A stretch of DNA of 64,000 nucleotides from Microvirga arabica (lineage in GTDB: Bacteria; Pseudomonadota; Alphaproteobacteria; Rhizobiales; Beijerinckiaceae): positions 62,001 to 126,000 of the forward strand of contig NZ_JAFBID010000008.1 of assembly GCF_016811235.1 (NCBI RefSeq), given 5' to 3'. Under the pieces are notes generated by a model that made no database searches, was not told the origin of the DNA, and was given only the letters and a program-made list of their open reading frames with translations. Made by a program: the position numbers and the translations under genes. Shown here piece by piece: positions 45,419 to 53,764 of the stretch (positions are counted from its first letter, which is position 1; each line of letters opens with the position of its first letter).

Positions 45419-46135
45419 CTAGCGGAACGAACCGATCAGACGTTCATATTCCGCCTCTGGCACGCCATAGCTGTCCCCGGCTGTTTCCTCCAAACGAAGG
45501 CGATCCAGAACGACGATATTGCCCCGATTGGTTTGGATGATCTCCCGCTCTTCGAGGATTTTGAGCGCCTCCGTCACACTGGCCCGGCGCACTCCCAGCA
45601 TCAGCGCGATGAACTCGTGCGTGAGGGCCAGGTCATCCCCATCCACGCGGTCGTGGCACATCAGAAGCCAGCGGGCGAGACGCTCCTCGATCCTGTGGCT
45701 GCCGTTGGACAAAGCCGTGTGCGACGTCTGAATGGTAAAGGCCTGAACATACCGAAGCAGCAGGGAATGCAGCGAGGAACTCTGCCGGAGCGCCTGCCGC
45801 AGGCGCTCCGTCTCGATCCTCAGGCCTGACCCTCCGATCTGCATGAACGTCTCGTGCGGGGTGCTGTCGACCCCGAGAAGAACAGGGGTGCCCGCCAGAC
45901 CATCCCGTCCGGTGAGGCCGATCTCAATGCGCCGTCCGCTTGCGGTGTTCGCGATGATTGACGTGATGCCTGCCTCGAGGAAGTAGACGTACTCAATCGG
46001 CTGGTTGGGCGTGATCAGCACATCGCCTCGGTTGAGGGGCACAAGCTCAAGATGCGGCTTGAGAAGGTTAAAGTCCTCGGGACACAGCTTCGCCAGCAGC
46101 CGATTGCGAACAGAGGACTGGGTCGGGTCAGACAT
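45419..46135 (-). CDS. Crp/Fnr-family regulator, type 2
   Basis: The 238-residue protein has the cNMP-binding-like barrel (PNQPIEYVYFLEAGITSIIA, GLTGRDGLAGTPVLLGVDSTPHETFMQIGGSGLRI) and a winged helix-turn-helix (LTHEFIALMLGVRRASVTEALKILEE). It lacks FNR cysteines. It is closely related to the protein encoded at 46711-47430 and distinct from the other pair of Crp/Fnr genes. It is divergent from the nepR-like gene, with about 210 bp between the starts. Confidence 0.88.
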   Translation of the reverse strand: MSDPTQSSVRNRLLAKLCPEDFNLLKPHLELVPLNRGDVLITPNQPIEYVYFLEAGITSIIANTASGRRIEIGLTGRDGLAGTPVLLGVDSTPHETFMQIGGSGLRIETERLRQALRQSSSLHSLLLRYVQAFTIQTSHTALSNGSHRIEERLARWLLMCHDRVDGDDLALTHEFIALMLGVRRASVTEALKILEEREIIQTNRGNIVVLDRLRLEETAGDSYGVPEAEYERLIGSFR

Positions 46136-46349
46136 GGCGGCGAAGAGATCAGAACGAGATAACAGTTATGGGTTGGGCTGCCAGGATGACCAGCAGGAGC
46201 GGATATACCGGCTGATTGCCCCAGTTCAAGCGAGGAGGTCGGCGGCAGGCGGCGTGCGGCAAATGTGCGGTACCGTACATTTCCTGCGCAACTTCGGCTC
46301 AGCTCTGACGTTGGGTGTTGGTGCAGAGCGGCTGATGATGGGGCAGCGT

Positions 46350-46562
46350 ATGTCGATTACTGAAGATCGCGGCCCCCCTTTGGAGCCCTTTCCGTTCGTC
46401 CGACCCGGTGAAGAGACCAGCCCGGTACTCGGTCCTACGGCCCAGCGCCACATCGCTTCCAATCTGCGAACAATGTATAATGATCTCGTGCAGGAACCGC
46501 TTCCGGAGCGGTTCCTTGATCTCATCGCTCGACTGGATCAGGGCCACCCGAAGGGGGAATGA
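46350..46562 (+). CDS. nepR: NepR-family anti-sigma factor
   Basis: From the ATG at 46350 the product has 70 residues. The segment IASNLRTMYNDLVQEPLPERFLDLIARLD matches the NepR core (helix, LVxEPxPxRF, LLxxLD). NepR binds the general stress sigma factor EcfG and is displaced by phosphorylated PhyR. No ecfG or phyR gene lies in the window, so this is an orphan copy. Three HWE kinases nearby are the type that feed PhyR. The N-terminal extension (SITEDRGPPLEPFPFVRPGEE) is variable, as is usual for the family. Confidence 0.75.
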   Translation: MSITEDRGPPLEPFPFVRPGEETSPVLGPTAQRHIASNLRTMYNDLVQEPLPERFLDLIARLDQGHPKGE

Positions 46563-46710
46563 GGGTCAACCCTCCCCACCGGGAGCGGGCGCCGCTAGCG
46601 TCCGGAGCATACCTATCGCATTTCATGGATGACTTCTGTTGACGGCCGGCGCTCCCGTGCCGGGGACCGTCAATGCGCGTCCGCACTGAAGCACAGCAAA
46701 GCCATCCCGC

Positions 46711-47430
46711 CTAGTTCTTCAACGGCAACCCAATAAGCCTCGCGTATTCAGCCTCCGGGAGGCCATAGCAGTCGCCTGCGACTTCTTCGAGCTTCTCCCG
46801 GTTAAGGATATGAATGCGGCCACGGCTAGTTTTGACGATCTTCACACCCTCCAGAACATGAAGGGCCTCCGTCACTCCTGAACGCCTGACCCCCAGCATC
46901 AGGGAGAGGAACTCGTGCGTGAGGGGCAGGTCGTCGCCATCTAGGCGGTCATGGCACATGAGCAGCCATCGTGCGAGGCGCTCCTGGATGGGGAAGCGGC
47001 CATTTGCCAGGGCTGATTGGGCGGTCTGGATCATCAACACCTGCACCCAGTGCAGCAAGATAGCCTTGAGCGAGGGGCTGACCTCCAGGGCGACAGAGAG
47101 GTCCTCGGCCCGCATCCGCAAGCCTGATCCAGCCACCTGAATGAAGGTCTGGTGAGGAGTGTGATCAACCGTGAGGAGGATGGGCTCGCCTGTCATTCCT
47201 TCGCGACCAATGTGCCCGACCTCCAGGCGCTCGTTGTCCGGGCTGATCGCCACTACGGATGCCAGCCCTGCTTCCAGGAAGTGGACGTACTCAATGGGCT
47301 CGTTTGCCTCGACCAGCACCTGCTTCACGCTCAAGGTGACCGGCTCAAGATGCGACTTCAGACGCGCATAGTCGCCCGGTGTCATGGCCTTGAGCAGTCG
47401 ATTGCGAACATTGGCTTGGGCGATGGTCAT
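46711..47430 (-). CDS. Crp/Fnr-family regulator, type 2 paralog
   Basis: The ATG at 47430 (GGGAAAG upstream) gives 239 residues, aligned along its length with the protein at 45419-46135: NRLLKAMTPGDYARLKSHLEPV, ANEPIEYVHFLEAGLASVVA, DHTPHQTFIQVAGSGLRM and LTHEFLSLMLGVRRSGVTEALHVLEG. No FNR cysteines are present. It is divergent from the type-1 Crp/Fnr gene at 47650, with 219 bp of shared promoter region. A tandem duplication of a regulator pair is the simplest reading. Confidence 0.88.
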   Translation of the reverse strand: MTIAQANVRNRLLKAMTPGDYARLKSHLEPVTLSVKQVLVEANEPIEYVHFLEAGLASVVAISPDNERLEVGHIGREGMTGEPILLTVDHTPHQTFIQVAGSGLRMRAEDLSVALEVSPSLKAILLHWVQVLMIQTAQSALANGRFPIQERLARWLLMCHDRLDGDDLPLTHEFLSLMLGVRRSGVTEALHVLEGVKIVKTSRGRIHILNREKLEEVAGDCYGLPEAEYARLIGLPLKN

Positions 47431-47649
47431 GGCTCTTTCCCATTTGGGGCAAGAGCACACAGGGTCTCCCAGTCACCGGTGCCCAGAGGAAACTGTGCCG
47501 GTGATGCGACCCGGTATGAGGCCGAACAGAGGCGCCGCCAACAACATGGATCGGTTCTGTACGAATTCGACCAAGAAAGCGGACCGAAACCTCGCCTGAC
47601 GCATTGGTCCAAGGCCAGCCTTCCCGTGCGGCATTGTGAGAGGCACATC

Positions 47650-48411
47650 GTGGCGAACCCCTGGACCATGAAGATGGAGCAGTTCACCCGCTTCTCCGAG
47701 GAGGAGCGGAAGATGCTCGACAGGCTGATCTCGGAGCGGCAGCGGCAATACGCACCCGGCGAGGACATTCTCAGGGAAGGCGATCACTCGCCCGACTGCC
47801 ACGTCGTGCTGTCGGGCTTTGCCTCCCGCTACAAACTTCTGCCGGACGGTGGGCGCCAGATCATGGCATTCCTGGTGCCGGGCGACCTGTGCGACGCGGA
47901 GATCTTCATCCTCAAGGAGATGGATCATTCGGTTGTGGCGATGATGCCCACGAATGTAGCCTTGATCTCGGGCGACCAGATGAAGGATCTGCTCAGCGGC
48001 CGGGGCCGGATTGCCCAAGCGCTCTGGTGGGGCACGCTCACCGACCTGGCGGTGTTGCGCGAGTGGGTGGTCAACCACGGCCGGCGGGACGCCTACGAGC
48101 AGATCGCGCATCTCCTCTACGAGATGCTGGTGCGCTACCGAATAGTGGAAAGGGCCAAGGGCGAGACCCTGGAGTTCCCACTCACCCAGGTTGACCTGGC
48201 CGATGCGACGGGGCTCACGCCCATGCACGTCAACCGCATGCTCAACAAGCTCAGGGACGAGAACCTGATCAGCCTCAAGAGCAAGACCCTGACGATCCTC
48301 GATCCCGAGCGCCTGAAGGAGATTGCAGGCTACAACCCGAACTACCTCCATCTCGACCGGGCTCATGACCAGCGGGACGGTGTCGCTGCTCGTGCAGGCG
48401 ATCTGGTCTGA
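47650..48411 (+). CDS. Crp/Fnr-family regulator, type 1 paralog
   Basis: The GTG start at 47650 mirrors the GTG start of the paralog at 44122 (both preceded by a CATC context) and gives 253 residues; ATG codons at 47668 and 47674 are alternatives. The barrel (EGDHSPDCHVVLSGFASRYKLLPDGGRQIMAFLVPGDLCD) and HTH (LTQVDLADATGLTPMHVNRMLNKLRDENLI) align well with type 1. It is not an FNR. The cupin gene follows after 20 bp, probably in the same transcript. Confidence 0.88.
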   Translation: MANPWTMKMEQFTRFSEEERKMLDRLISERQRQYAPGEDILREGDHSPDCHVVLSGFASRYKLLPDGGRQIMAFLVPGDLCDAEIFILKEMDHSVVAMMPTNVALISGDQMKDLLSGRGRIAQALWWGTLTDLAVLREWVVNHGRRDAYEQIAHLLYEMLVRYRIVERAKGETLEFPLTQVDLADATGLTPMHVNRMLNKLRDENLISLKSKTLTILDPERLKEIAGYNPNYLHLDRAHDQRDGVAARAGDLV

Positions 48412-48431
48412 CGGTCTGCCGTGCCGACTGC

Positions 48432-48827
48432 GTGAGATCAGGGCAGATGCTCCCCACCGACCCCGGTCAGCCACGGAACCTAACAGCCGATGCTGAACTC
48501 GCAGGGCTGACGAAGGGGCACGGGATCACCCAGGTGCTCACCCGCCTGCATCTGACCTTCTCAATCCACGCCATCGATGGTCTGGAGACGATAGCTGAGG
48601 GCGCTGAGGCGGACATCGTCTATGTCATCATCTCAGGCTACGGCGTCCTGCGTTGCCGGGACGGAGCCCGGATCGAGTTTACCGCAGGCGATGTGATGAT
48701 GGTGCCTGCCGGCGCTTGGCACCAGCTCGAGGAGGTGAGCCCGAAGTTCAGGACGTGGAGGATCGTGGTGGGACAGCCCGCTGACGGCGGAGCCAAAGAG
48801 AGTGGGCCGGCATTGCCCCTGACCTGA
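48432..48827 (+). CDS. Cupin-fold small protein
   Basis: The protein has 131 residues from the GTG at 48432 (an ATG at 48447 is also possible). A cupin core is visible: AEADIVYVIISGYGVLRCRDG, then IEFTAGDVMMVPAGAWHQLEEVSPKFRTWRIVVG, with the second His of the family (WHQ). The first metal-site His-x-His is not present, so metal binding may be weak or absent. The gene follows a Crp/Fnr gene closely and precedes small-protein copy C. Confidence 0.75.
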   Translation: MRSGQMLPTDPGQPRNLTADAELAGLTKGHGITQVLTRLHLTFSIHAIDGLETIAEGAEADIVYVIISGYGVLRCRDGARIEFTAGDVMMVPAGAWHQLEEVSPKFRTWRIVVGQPADGGAKESGPALPLT

Positions 48828-48981
48828 GATACCATCCGAGCCTGCCAGGTGAGACACGATGACCTTTTGGTCGAAATCGTACATAACGGCCTTACTTCCG
48901 CTCTGTTCGGTATCGTACAAAAGATACTCTTTCCCCTGGGTGTCCGCAGGACCATGCTCACGCCCTAACCAAGGCGTAGCT

Positions 48982-49263
48982 GTGCCCAAGATGATTACGT
49001 TCCAAGCCATTCCCATTCTTATCGACGGCCATGACACGCAGGGTCAGCTTGTGCTGGCGGACGGCGAGTTGACGGCCGTGCTGGCCCGTCTGGACGGGGA
49101 CGCTCATGATCCCAAGATGAAGGGATGGTGGCACTTGGAGGCAGGCTTCGGCCGCTGCGACGCAGCCAAATCTCTGGTCGTGTTCAAGACGTTTGAAGAA
49201 GCGGGTCCATGGGTCCAGGCACGACTGGACAACGTCTACTCCTTGCGACAGGCGAACGGGTAA
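48982..49263 (+). CDS. Small-protein family member, copy C
   Basis: A GTG start at 48982 gives 93 residues. The core FQAIPILIDGHDTQGQLVLADGELTAVLARLDGDAHDPKMKGWWHLEAGFGRCDAAK is nearly identical in layout to copy A, and the C-terminal helix FKTFEEAGPWVQARL also matches. As with copy B, a Crp/Fnr gene is nearby, two genes upstream. An earlier ATG would add an unrelated leader. Function unknown. Confidence 0.7.
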   Translation: MPKMITFQAIPILIDGHDTQGQLVLADGELTAVLARLDGDAHDPKMKGWWHLEAGFGRCDAAKSLVVFKTFEEAGPWVQARLDNVYSLRQANG

Positions 49264-49584
49264 GACATCGGATCGACTCAGGCTCGTCTGCGGGCAAGCT
49301 CAACATCGCCAGCCAAGGCGTCGGGGTAAGCGCCATACCGTTGATGATGAATACGTGACGGAGCCCAGCGCCGGCACACGTGAATGCTCCGTCCCAACCA
49401 TGCCTCTTTGTGCAGTTTTTGCCATACCGAGCTTGTGTACCGGGTGGAACGGCAGCTTCTGGCACTCCTGAGACGTAAGCACTTGGTCCACTTCGGTGGT
49501 CATGAGCCGACGTCCGTTGGGCGGCTGGAAAGTGAAAGGTTGACCCGAAGCAGACCTTCTACCTTTGCTGATGGCTGCCAATCG
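49264..49584. other. Region without a supported gene
   Basis: About 320 bp between copy C and the 3' end of the HWE kinase gene. I see no gene or strong hairpin here. Confidence 0.4.
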
Positions 49585-51435
49585 TCAGGCCAGTGGAGCA
49601 TTCACGGTGCAGATCACCCCGGTCGGGGTGAAGTTGATGTGAACCTGCCCGCCAAGATCCTGCGCCAGGCTCCGCTCGATCAACCGGGAGCCGAACCCTC
49701 TGCGGGTGGGTATCCGCACGACAGGCCCTCCGCTCTCCGCCCAACGCAGTTCGAGCGTGGATCGCTCGCCTGGCGCCACGTTCCAGGTGATCGTGATCTG
49801 GCCTATGGCGTTGGACAGGGCGCCGTACTTGACGGCATTCGTCACCAGTTCCTGAAGGGCCATGGCAAGGGGCAGCGCCATGCGCGGCGCCAGGCGAACC
49901 TTGGGCCCGCTCAGATGAAGCCTGTCCTCGCCTTGGCTGCAATAGGGAGCCATCGCCTGCTCCACGATCTCGTGCAGATCCGCCCCCTCCCAGTTCTCCC
50001 GCGTGAGCACGTCGTGGGTTCGGGAGAGGGCGAGCAGGCGGCCCTCGATGGCCGCCTTGGCTTCCGCTGCCGTCTCGGTGTTGCGCAGGGTCTGTGACGC
50101 AATCGACTGCACCGTCGCCAGGGTGTTCTTGACGCGATGGTTGAGCTCGTTGATCAGGAGCATCTGGTGCTCCTCCCACTGCTTCTGTTCGGTGATATCC
50201 TCGAACACACCCACCTCGCGCTCGGGTCGACCTTGGGCGTCCCGGTAGAGTTGGCTCAGGCTGGCGATGTGTCGGATCGAGCCGTCCGGCAAGCGGATGC
50301 GGTACTGCGTGTCCAGCCTCCCAGGGCCGCGGAGCGTCATCTCGATTTCAGCCCGCACCCGTTCGACGTCGTCGGGCACGATCCGGCCGAAATAATCCTC
50401 GGCCCGTCCGCCTTTGCCTTCGCCGAACCCGAATATCGCACGGGTTCGCTCCGACGCCGTAACGGTGTCGTCACGCAGGTTCCAGTCGAAGGTTCCCAGC
50501 TCCGCGATAGTCAGAGCCGTTGAGAAGCGCTCCTCACTGTGCCTCAGGGCGATCTCTGCCTGCTTGAGGTCGGTGACGTCGTGCCCCTCACCGAAGATGC
50601 CGATCACCTTGCCTTGGCTGTTGGTGATCGGCTGGTAGACGAAATCGAAGTAGAGGCTGCGCGGAGGCTCGCCGGGCCGCTGAAGCGTGATCGGCATATG
50701 GCGACCGACGAACGGCTCGCCGCTGGCGTAGACCCCGTCGAGGATCTCGAAGAAGCCCTGACCCGCGAGTTCGGGCAAGGCCTCGCGCACCGTCTTGCCG
50801 ATGACCTCGCGCTCGCCGACAAGCTCCAGGTAGGAAGGGTTTGCCAGCTCGAACACGTGCTCGGGTCCGCTGAGCATCACCATCATGCCGGGTGCCTGCC
50901 GGAAGAAGCTCTGAAGGCGGTCCTTCTCGGCCCTCAGATCCGCGCGAGCCTCTACCTCCCGGGTGGTCTCTGTGACGGCGCAGAACATGCCGCCGATGCC
51001 GCCCGTCTCGTCATGAACCGGGCTGTAGGAGAAGGTGAAGTAAGCCTGCTCGTCAAAGCCCCGGCGTCGCACGACCAGCGGCAGATCCTCACGGTAGCTG
51101 GCCTCACCTGCGAGAGCCTTGCCGATCAGCGGCTCGATGTCGGGCCAAATCTCGGACCAAATGTCCCTGAAGCGCTCGCCCATGGCAGCCGGGTGCTTGG
51201 CCCCTAGGATCTCGGCATAGCCGTCATTGTAGAGGAACCCGAGTTCAGGCCCCCATGCCACGAACATCGGGAACCTGGAGTTGAGCAGCAGGCTCACGAC
51301 CGTTCGCAGGCTCTGCGGCCAGTGCTTCGGTGCTCCGAGCGGAGACGCGGACCAGTCCATGGAGCGCATGAGGGCTCCCGCTTCCCCATCCCCGCGGAGG
51401 AAGTACAGTTCAGGTTTGGTGACATCAGAGCGCAT
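49585..51435 (-). CDS. Multi-PAS HWE histidine kinase
   Basis: The 616-residue cytosolic kinase has three PAS-type domains in its first 430 residues (MDWSASPLGAPKHWPQSL..., FFRQAPGMMVMLSGPEHVFELANPSYLELVG, and AELGTFDWNLRDDTVTASERTRAIFG) followed by an HWE module. The acceptor His is in NELNHRVKNTLATVQSIASQT, the N-box is LVTNAVKYGALS and the W-x-E motif is LRWAESGGPVV, ending in GFGSRLIERSLA. There is no TM segment or receiver. It shares the 526-bp intergenic region with the divergent LOV kinase gene. Confidence 0.92.
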   Translation of the reverse strand: MRSDVTKPELYFLRGDGEAGALMRSMDWSASPLGAPKHWPQSLRTVVSLLLNSRFPMFVAWGPELGFLYNDGYAEILGAKHPAAMGERFRDIWSEIWPDIEPLIGKALAGEASYREDLPLVVRRRGFDEQAYFTFSYSPVHDETGGIGGMFCAVTETTREVEARADLRAEKDRLQSFFRQAPGMMVMLSGPEHVFELANPSYLELVGEREVIGKTVREALPELAGQGFFEILDGVYASGEPFVGRHMPITLQRPGEPPRSLYFDFVYQPITNSQGKVIGIFGEGHDVTDLKQAEIALRHSEERFSTALTIAELGTFDWNLRDDTVTASERTRAIFGFGEGKGGRAEDYFGRIVPDDVERVRAEIEMTLRGPGRLDTQYRIRLPDGSIRHIASLSQLYRDAQGRPEREVGVFEDITEQKQWEEHQMLLINELNHRVKNTLATVQSIASQTLRNTETAAEAKAAIEGRLLALSRTHDVLTRENWEGADLHEIVEQAMAPYCSQGEDRLHLSGPKVRLAPRMALPLAMALQELVTNAVKYGALSNAIGQITITWNVAPGERSTLELRWAESGGPVVRIPTRRGFGSRLIERSLAQDLGGQVHINFTPTGVICTVNAPLA

Positions 51436-51961
51436 ATGCGCCCTCGGCAGATCGGCACGGCCGACATGGTCCTTCAGCGGCCTTCGCCCCGCACGCGACC
51501 AAGGCGGAGTGAACGGCTTCCCTGCCTTCGCGGCAGGGGATCAACAGGCATCCGACCCACGCACCGGAAGACTGGTCCGGGTTCATGAACCCGGGCGAAG
51601 GGGAGTTGGTGGACATTGATTAGGATACGACAGGACGGCTGGAAGGATGTCGGGTGGCTAGATAAGCCAGGAAGCCACCTGGGCAATGGGCCGAGTTGAC
51701 GCGTTCGGCCTGTCTCGCTCCATGCGGGCGCGCCCGGCACCCCATTGGCCCAGGCCCTCGGCCGGTGCGCGGGAGACATGAAGGCGATTGCCGCTTGCGA
51801 CATTCCGCACCCATGCAAGGGTGGCGTTGGCTGCGAGGAATAGCTTGACCCATGCCCCGCCTGCCATAGCTACCGCTGCTCGCGGACAGGGACGGACATT
51901 CCACGCCTCCGCATCCCGTCGTGCCTCTCGAAACTTCGCCTCCAGGCGCCGTAGGTTCCCC
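51436..51961. other. Divergent promoter region of two kinase genes
   Basis: No supported gene. This long leader separates the divergent HWE kinase and LOV kinase genes. The open frame from 51788 that runs into the LOV kinase looks like untranslated leader, with no motif and no good ribosome site. Confidence 0.4.
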
Positions 51962-53722
51962 ATGACTGAGAATGACGCGCCCGAGGGCGCGGGAAGCAAT
52001 CCGCCGTCCCTGGATGTTCAGGGAGACGGGCAAAGCATCGGTGTTCCCGCAGCCGGCGAGCACCAGAACGGCTCCTACAGCCCGACAGGCGGGCCGGGCA
52101 TCCACCACTGGCAGAGGGCGGCAATCACACAACCGGGTCTTGATGAGCGGGGCAGCGTGTTCTTTGCCGCCATCGAGATGACCCGGATGCCGATCATCCT
52201 CACGGATCCCAACCTGCCGGACAACCCCATCGTCTTCGCCAACCGCGCCTTCCAGGACCTGACCGGCTACACGGAGGACGAGGTTCGCGGGCGCAACTGC
52301 CGCTTCCTCCAGGGTGCTCACACGGATCGAGAGGCCGTTGCCGAACTGCGGCAGGCCGTCGAGGAGAGCCGGGCCGTCTCGGTCGAGCTCCTGAACTACA
52401 AGCGGGACGGAACCCCGTTCTGGAACGCCTGCTTCATCGCGCCCGTCTTCGACAAGGACGACAGGCTCCTCTACTTCTTTGCCTCCCAGCTCGACGTGAC
52501 CCGGCGACGGACCTCGGAGCAGGCTTACCGCCAAGCGCAGAAGATGGAGAGCATCGGCCAGCTCACGGCAGGCCTCGCGCATGACTTCAACAATCTCCTG
52601 CAAGTGGTCTCGGGCAACCTGGAGCTGGCGCTCTCGCGCACGGACGACGAATCCTTGCGCCGCCCGCTGGAGAACGCCAGCCGGGCCGCCGAGCGCGGCG
52701 CCAAGCTGACAAAGCAGCTCCTGGCCTTCGCCCGCAAGACCCGGCTTGAGGCGAAACCGACCAACCTGAACACCCTGATCACCGAGTTCGGCGACATGCT
52801 GGGGAACTCGGTCGGTCCGCAGATCGAGATCCAGCTCAACCTGCGCTCCCGGGTACCGGCGGCTCTGGTCGATCCGGTGCATCTGGAGATGGCCGTGCTC
52901 AACGTGCTGATCAATGCCCGCGACGCCATGCCGAAGGGCGGCTGCGTCACCATTGCGACGTCCAAGGTGCACCTCAACGGGAACGCGTCCGCCCATCATC
53001 TCCCACCGGGCGATTACGTTGCGCTGACGATCAGCGACGAGGGCGAAGGCATGCCCCCGCATGTGCTGGAGCGGGCAACCGAGCCGTTCTTCACCACAAA
53101 GAGCCAGGGCAAGGGCACAGGCCTCGGGCTCGCCATGGTGCATGGCTTCGTGCAGCAGTCCCTCGGGCGACTTGAGATTGAGAGCCAACGCGGCAAGGGC
53201 ACGACGATCCGCATGCTGTTTCCAGCGGCTGACACGCAGGCGCATGCACCCCGTCAGCCCACCCGGAGCTTAGCGCACGCCGAACCGAGGGGACAGGCGG
53301 AGACGGTCCTCGTCGTCGAGGACAGCCACGACGTGCTCGAACTCGCGCGCGAGCACCTGACGGCACTTGGCTACACCGTCCTGACCGCCCGGGACGCCGA
53401 CGAGGCTCTCACCGTGTTCGACAAGGCCGAGGGCAGGATCGACCTCTTGTTCACCGATCTTGTCATGCCAGGCAGCATGAACGGACTGGCGCTGGCGGAT
53501 GTCATCCGGGAGCGTGCGCCTGACATCGGGGTGCTCCTGACCACGGGTTACAACGACGACCTCCTGAGGGAGGGAAAGGCATCGGCCGGAGCCGACGTGC
53601 TCGGAAAGCCGTACCGCCGGTCCGATCTCGCCGACCGGGTTCGAGCAGCCCTGAACGGCCGCGGGCGGGAGCGGCGGATGCCCGAGGCCAGCCCATCGCG
53701 GGGGCCGCGGCACGAGGGTTGA
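51962..53722 (+). CDS. LOV-domain hybrid histidine kinase
   Basis: The ATG at 51962 gives 586 residues. Residues about 65-185 form a LOV domain with the flavin-adduct motif GRNCRFLQG, where the Cys forms the light-induced FMN adduct, plus FANRAFQDLTGYTEDEV and NYKRDGTPFWNACFIAPVF. A HisKA domain (LTAGLAHDFNNLLQVVSGNLEL) and HATPase (GLGLAMVHGFVQQSLG) follow, then a C-terminal receiver (LVVEDSHDVLELAREHL, phospho-Asp in LLFTDLVMPGSMNG, Lys in LGKPYRRSDL). It is a blue-light-sensing LOV-HK-REC protein. Targets are not encoded next to it. Confidence 0.93.
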   Translation: MTENDAPEGAGSNPPSLDVQGDGQSIGVPAAGEHQNGSYSPTGGPGIHHWQRAAITQPGLDERGSVFFAAIEMTRMPIILTDPNLPDNPIVFANRAFQDLTGYTEDEVRGRNCRFLQGAHTDREAVAELRQAVEESRAVSVELLNYKRDGTPFWNACFIAPVFDKDDRLLYFFASQLDVTRRRTSEQAYRQAQKMESIGQLTAGLAHDFNNLLQVVSGNLELALSRTDDESLRRPLENASRAAERGAKLTKQLLAFARKTRLEAKPTNLNTLITEFGDMLGNSVGPQIEIQLNLRSRVPAALVDPVHLEMAVLNVLINARDAMPKGGCVTIATSKVHLNGNASAHHLPPGDYVALTISDEGEGMPPHVLERATEPFFTTKSQGKGTGLGLAMVHGFVQQSLGRLEIESQRGKGTTIRMLFPAADTQAHAPRQPTRSLAHAEPRGQAETVLVVEDSHDVLELAREHLTALGYTVLTARDADEALTVFDKAEGRIDLLFTDLVMPGSMNGLALADVIRERAPDIGVLLTTGYNDDLLREGKASAGADVLGKPYRRSDLADRVRAALNGRGRERRMPEASPSRGPRHEG

Positions 53723-53764
53723 TCCCGTGTTGCCAACGGCGGCTGCGGGATTACAGGCTCAAGG

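Noticed and set aside
51620..53245. 541-codon minus-strand frame opposite the LOV kinase
   Set aside because: The plus-strand product contains intact LOV, HisKA and HATPase motifs; the antisense frame has none.
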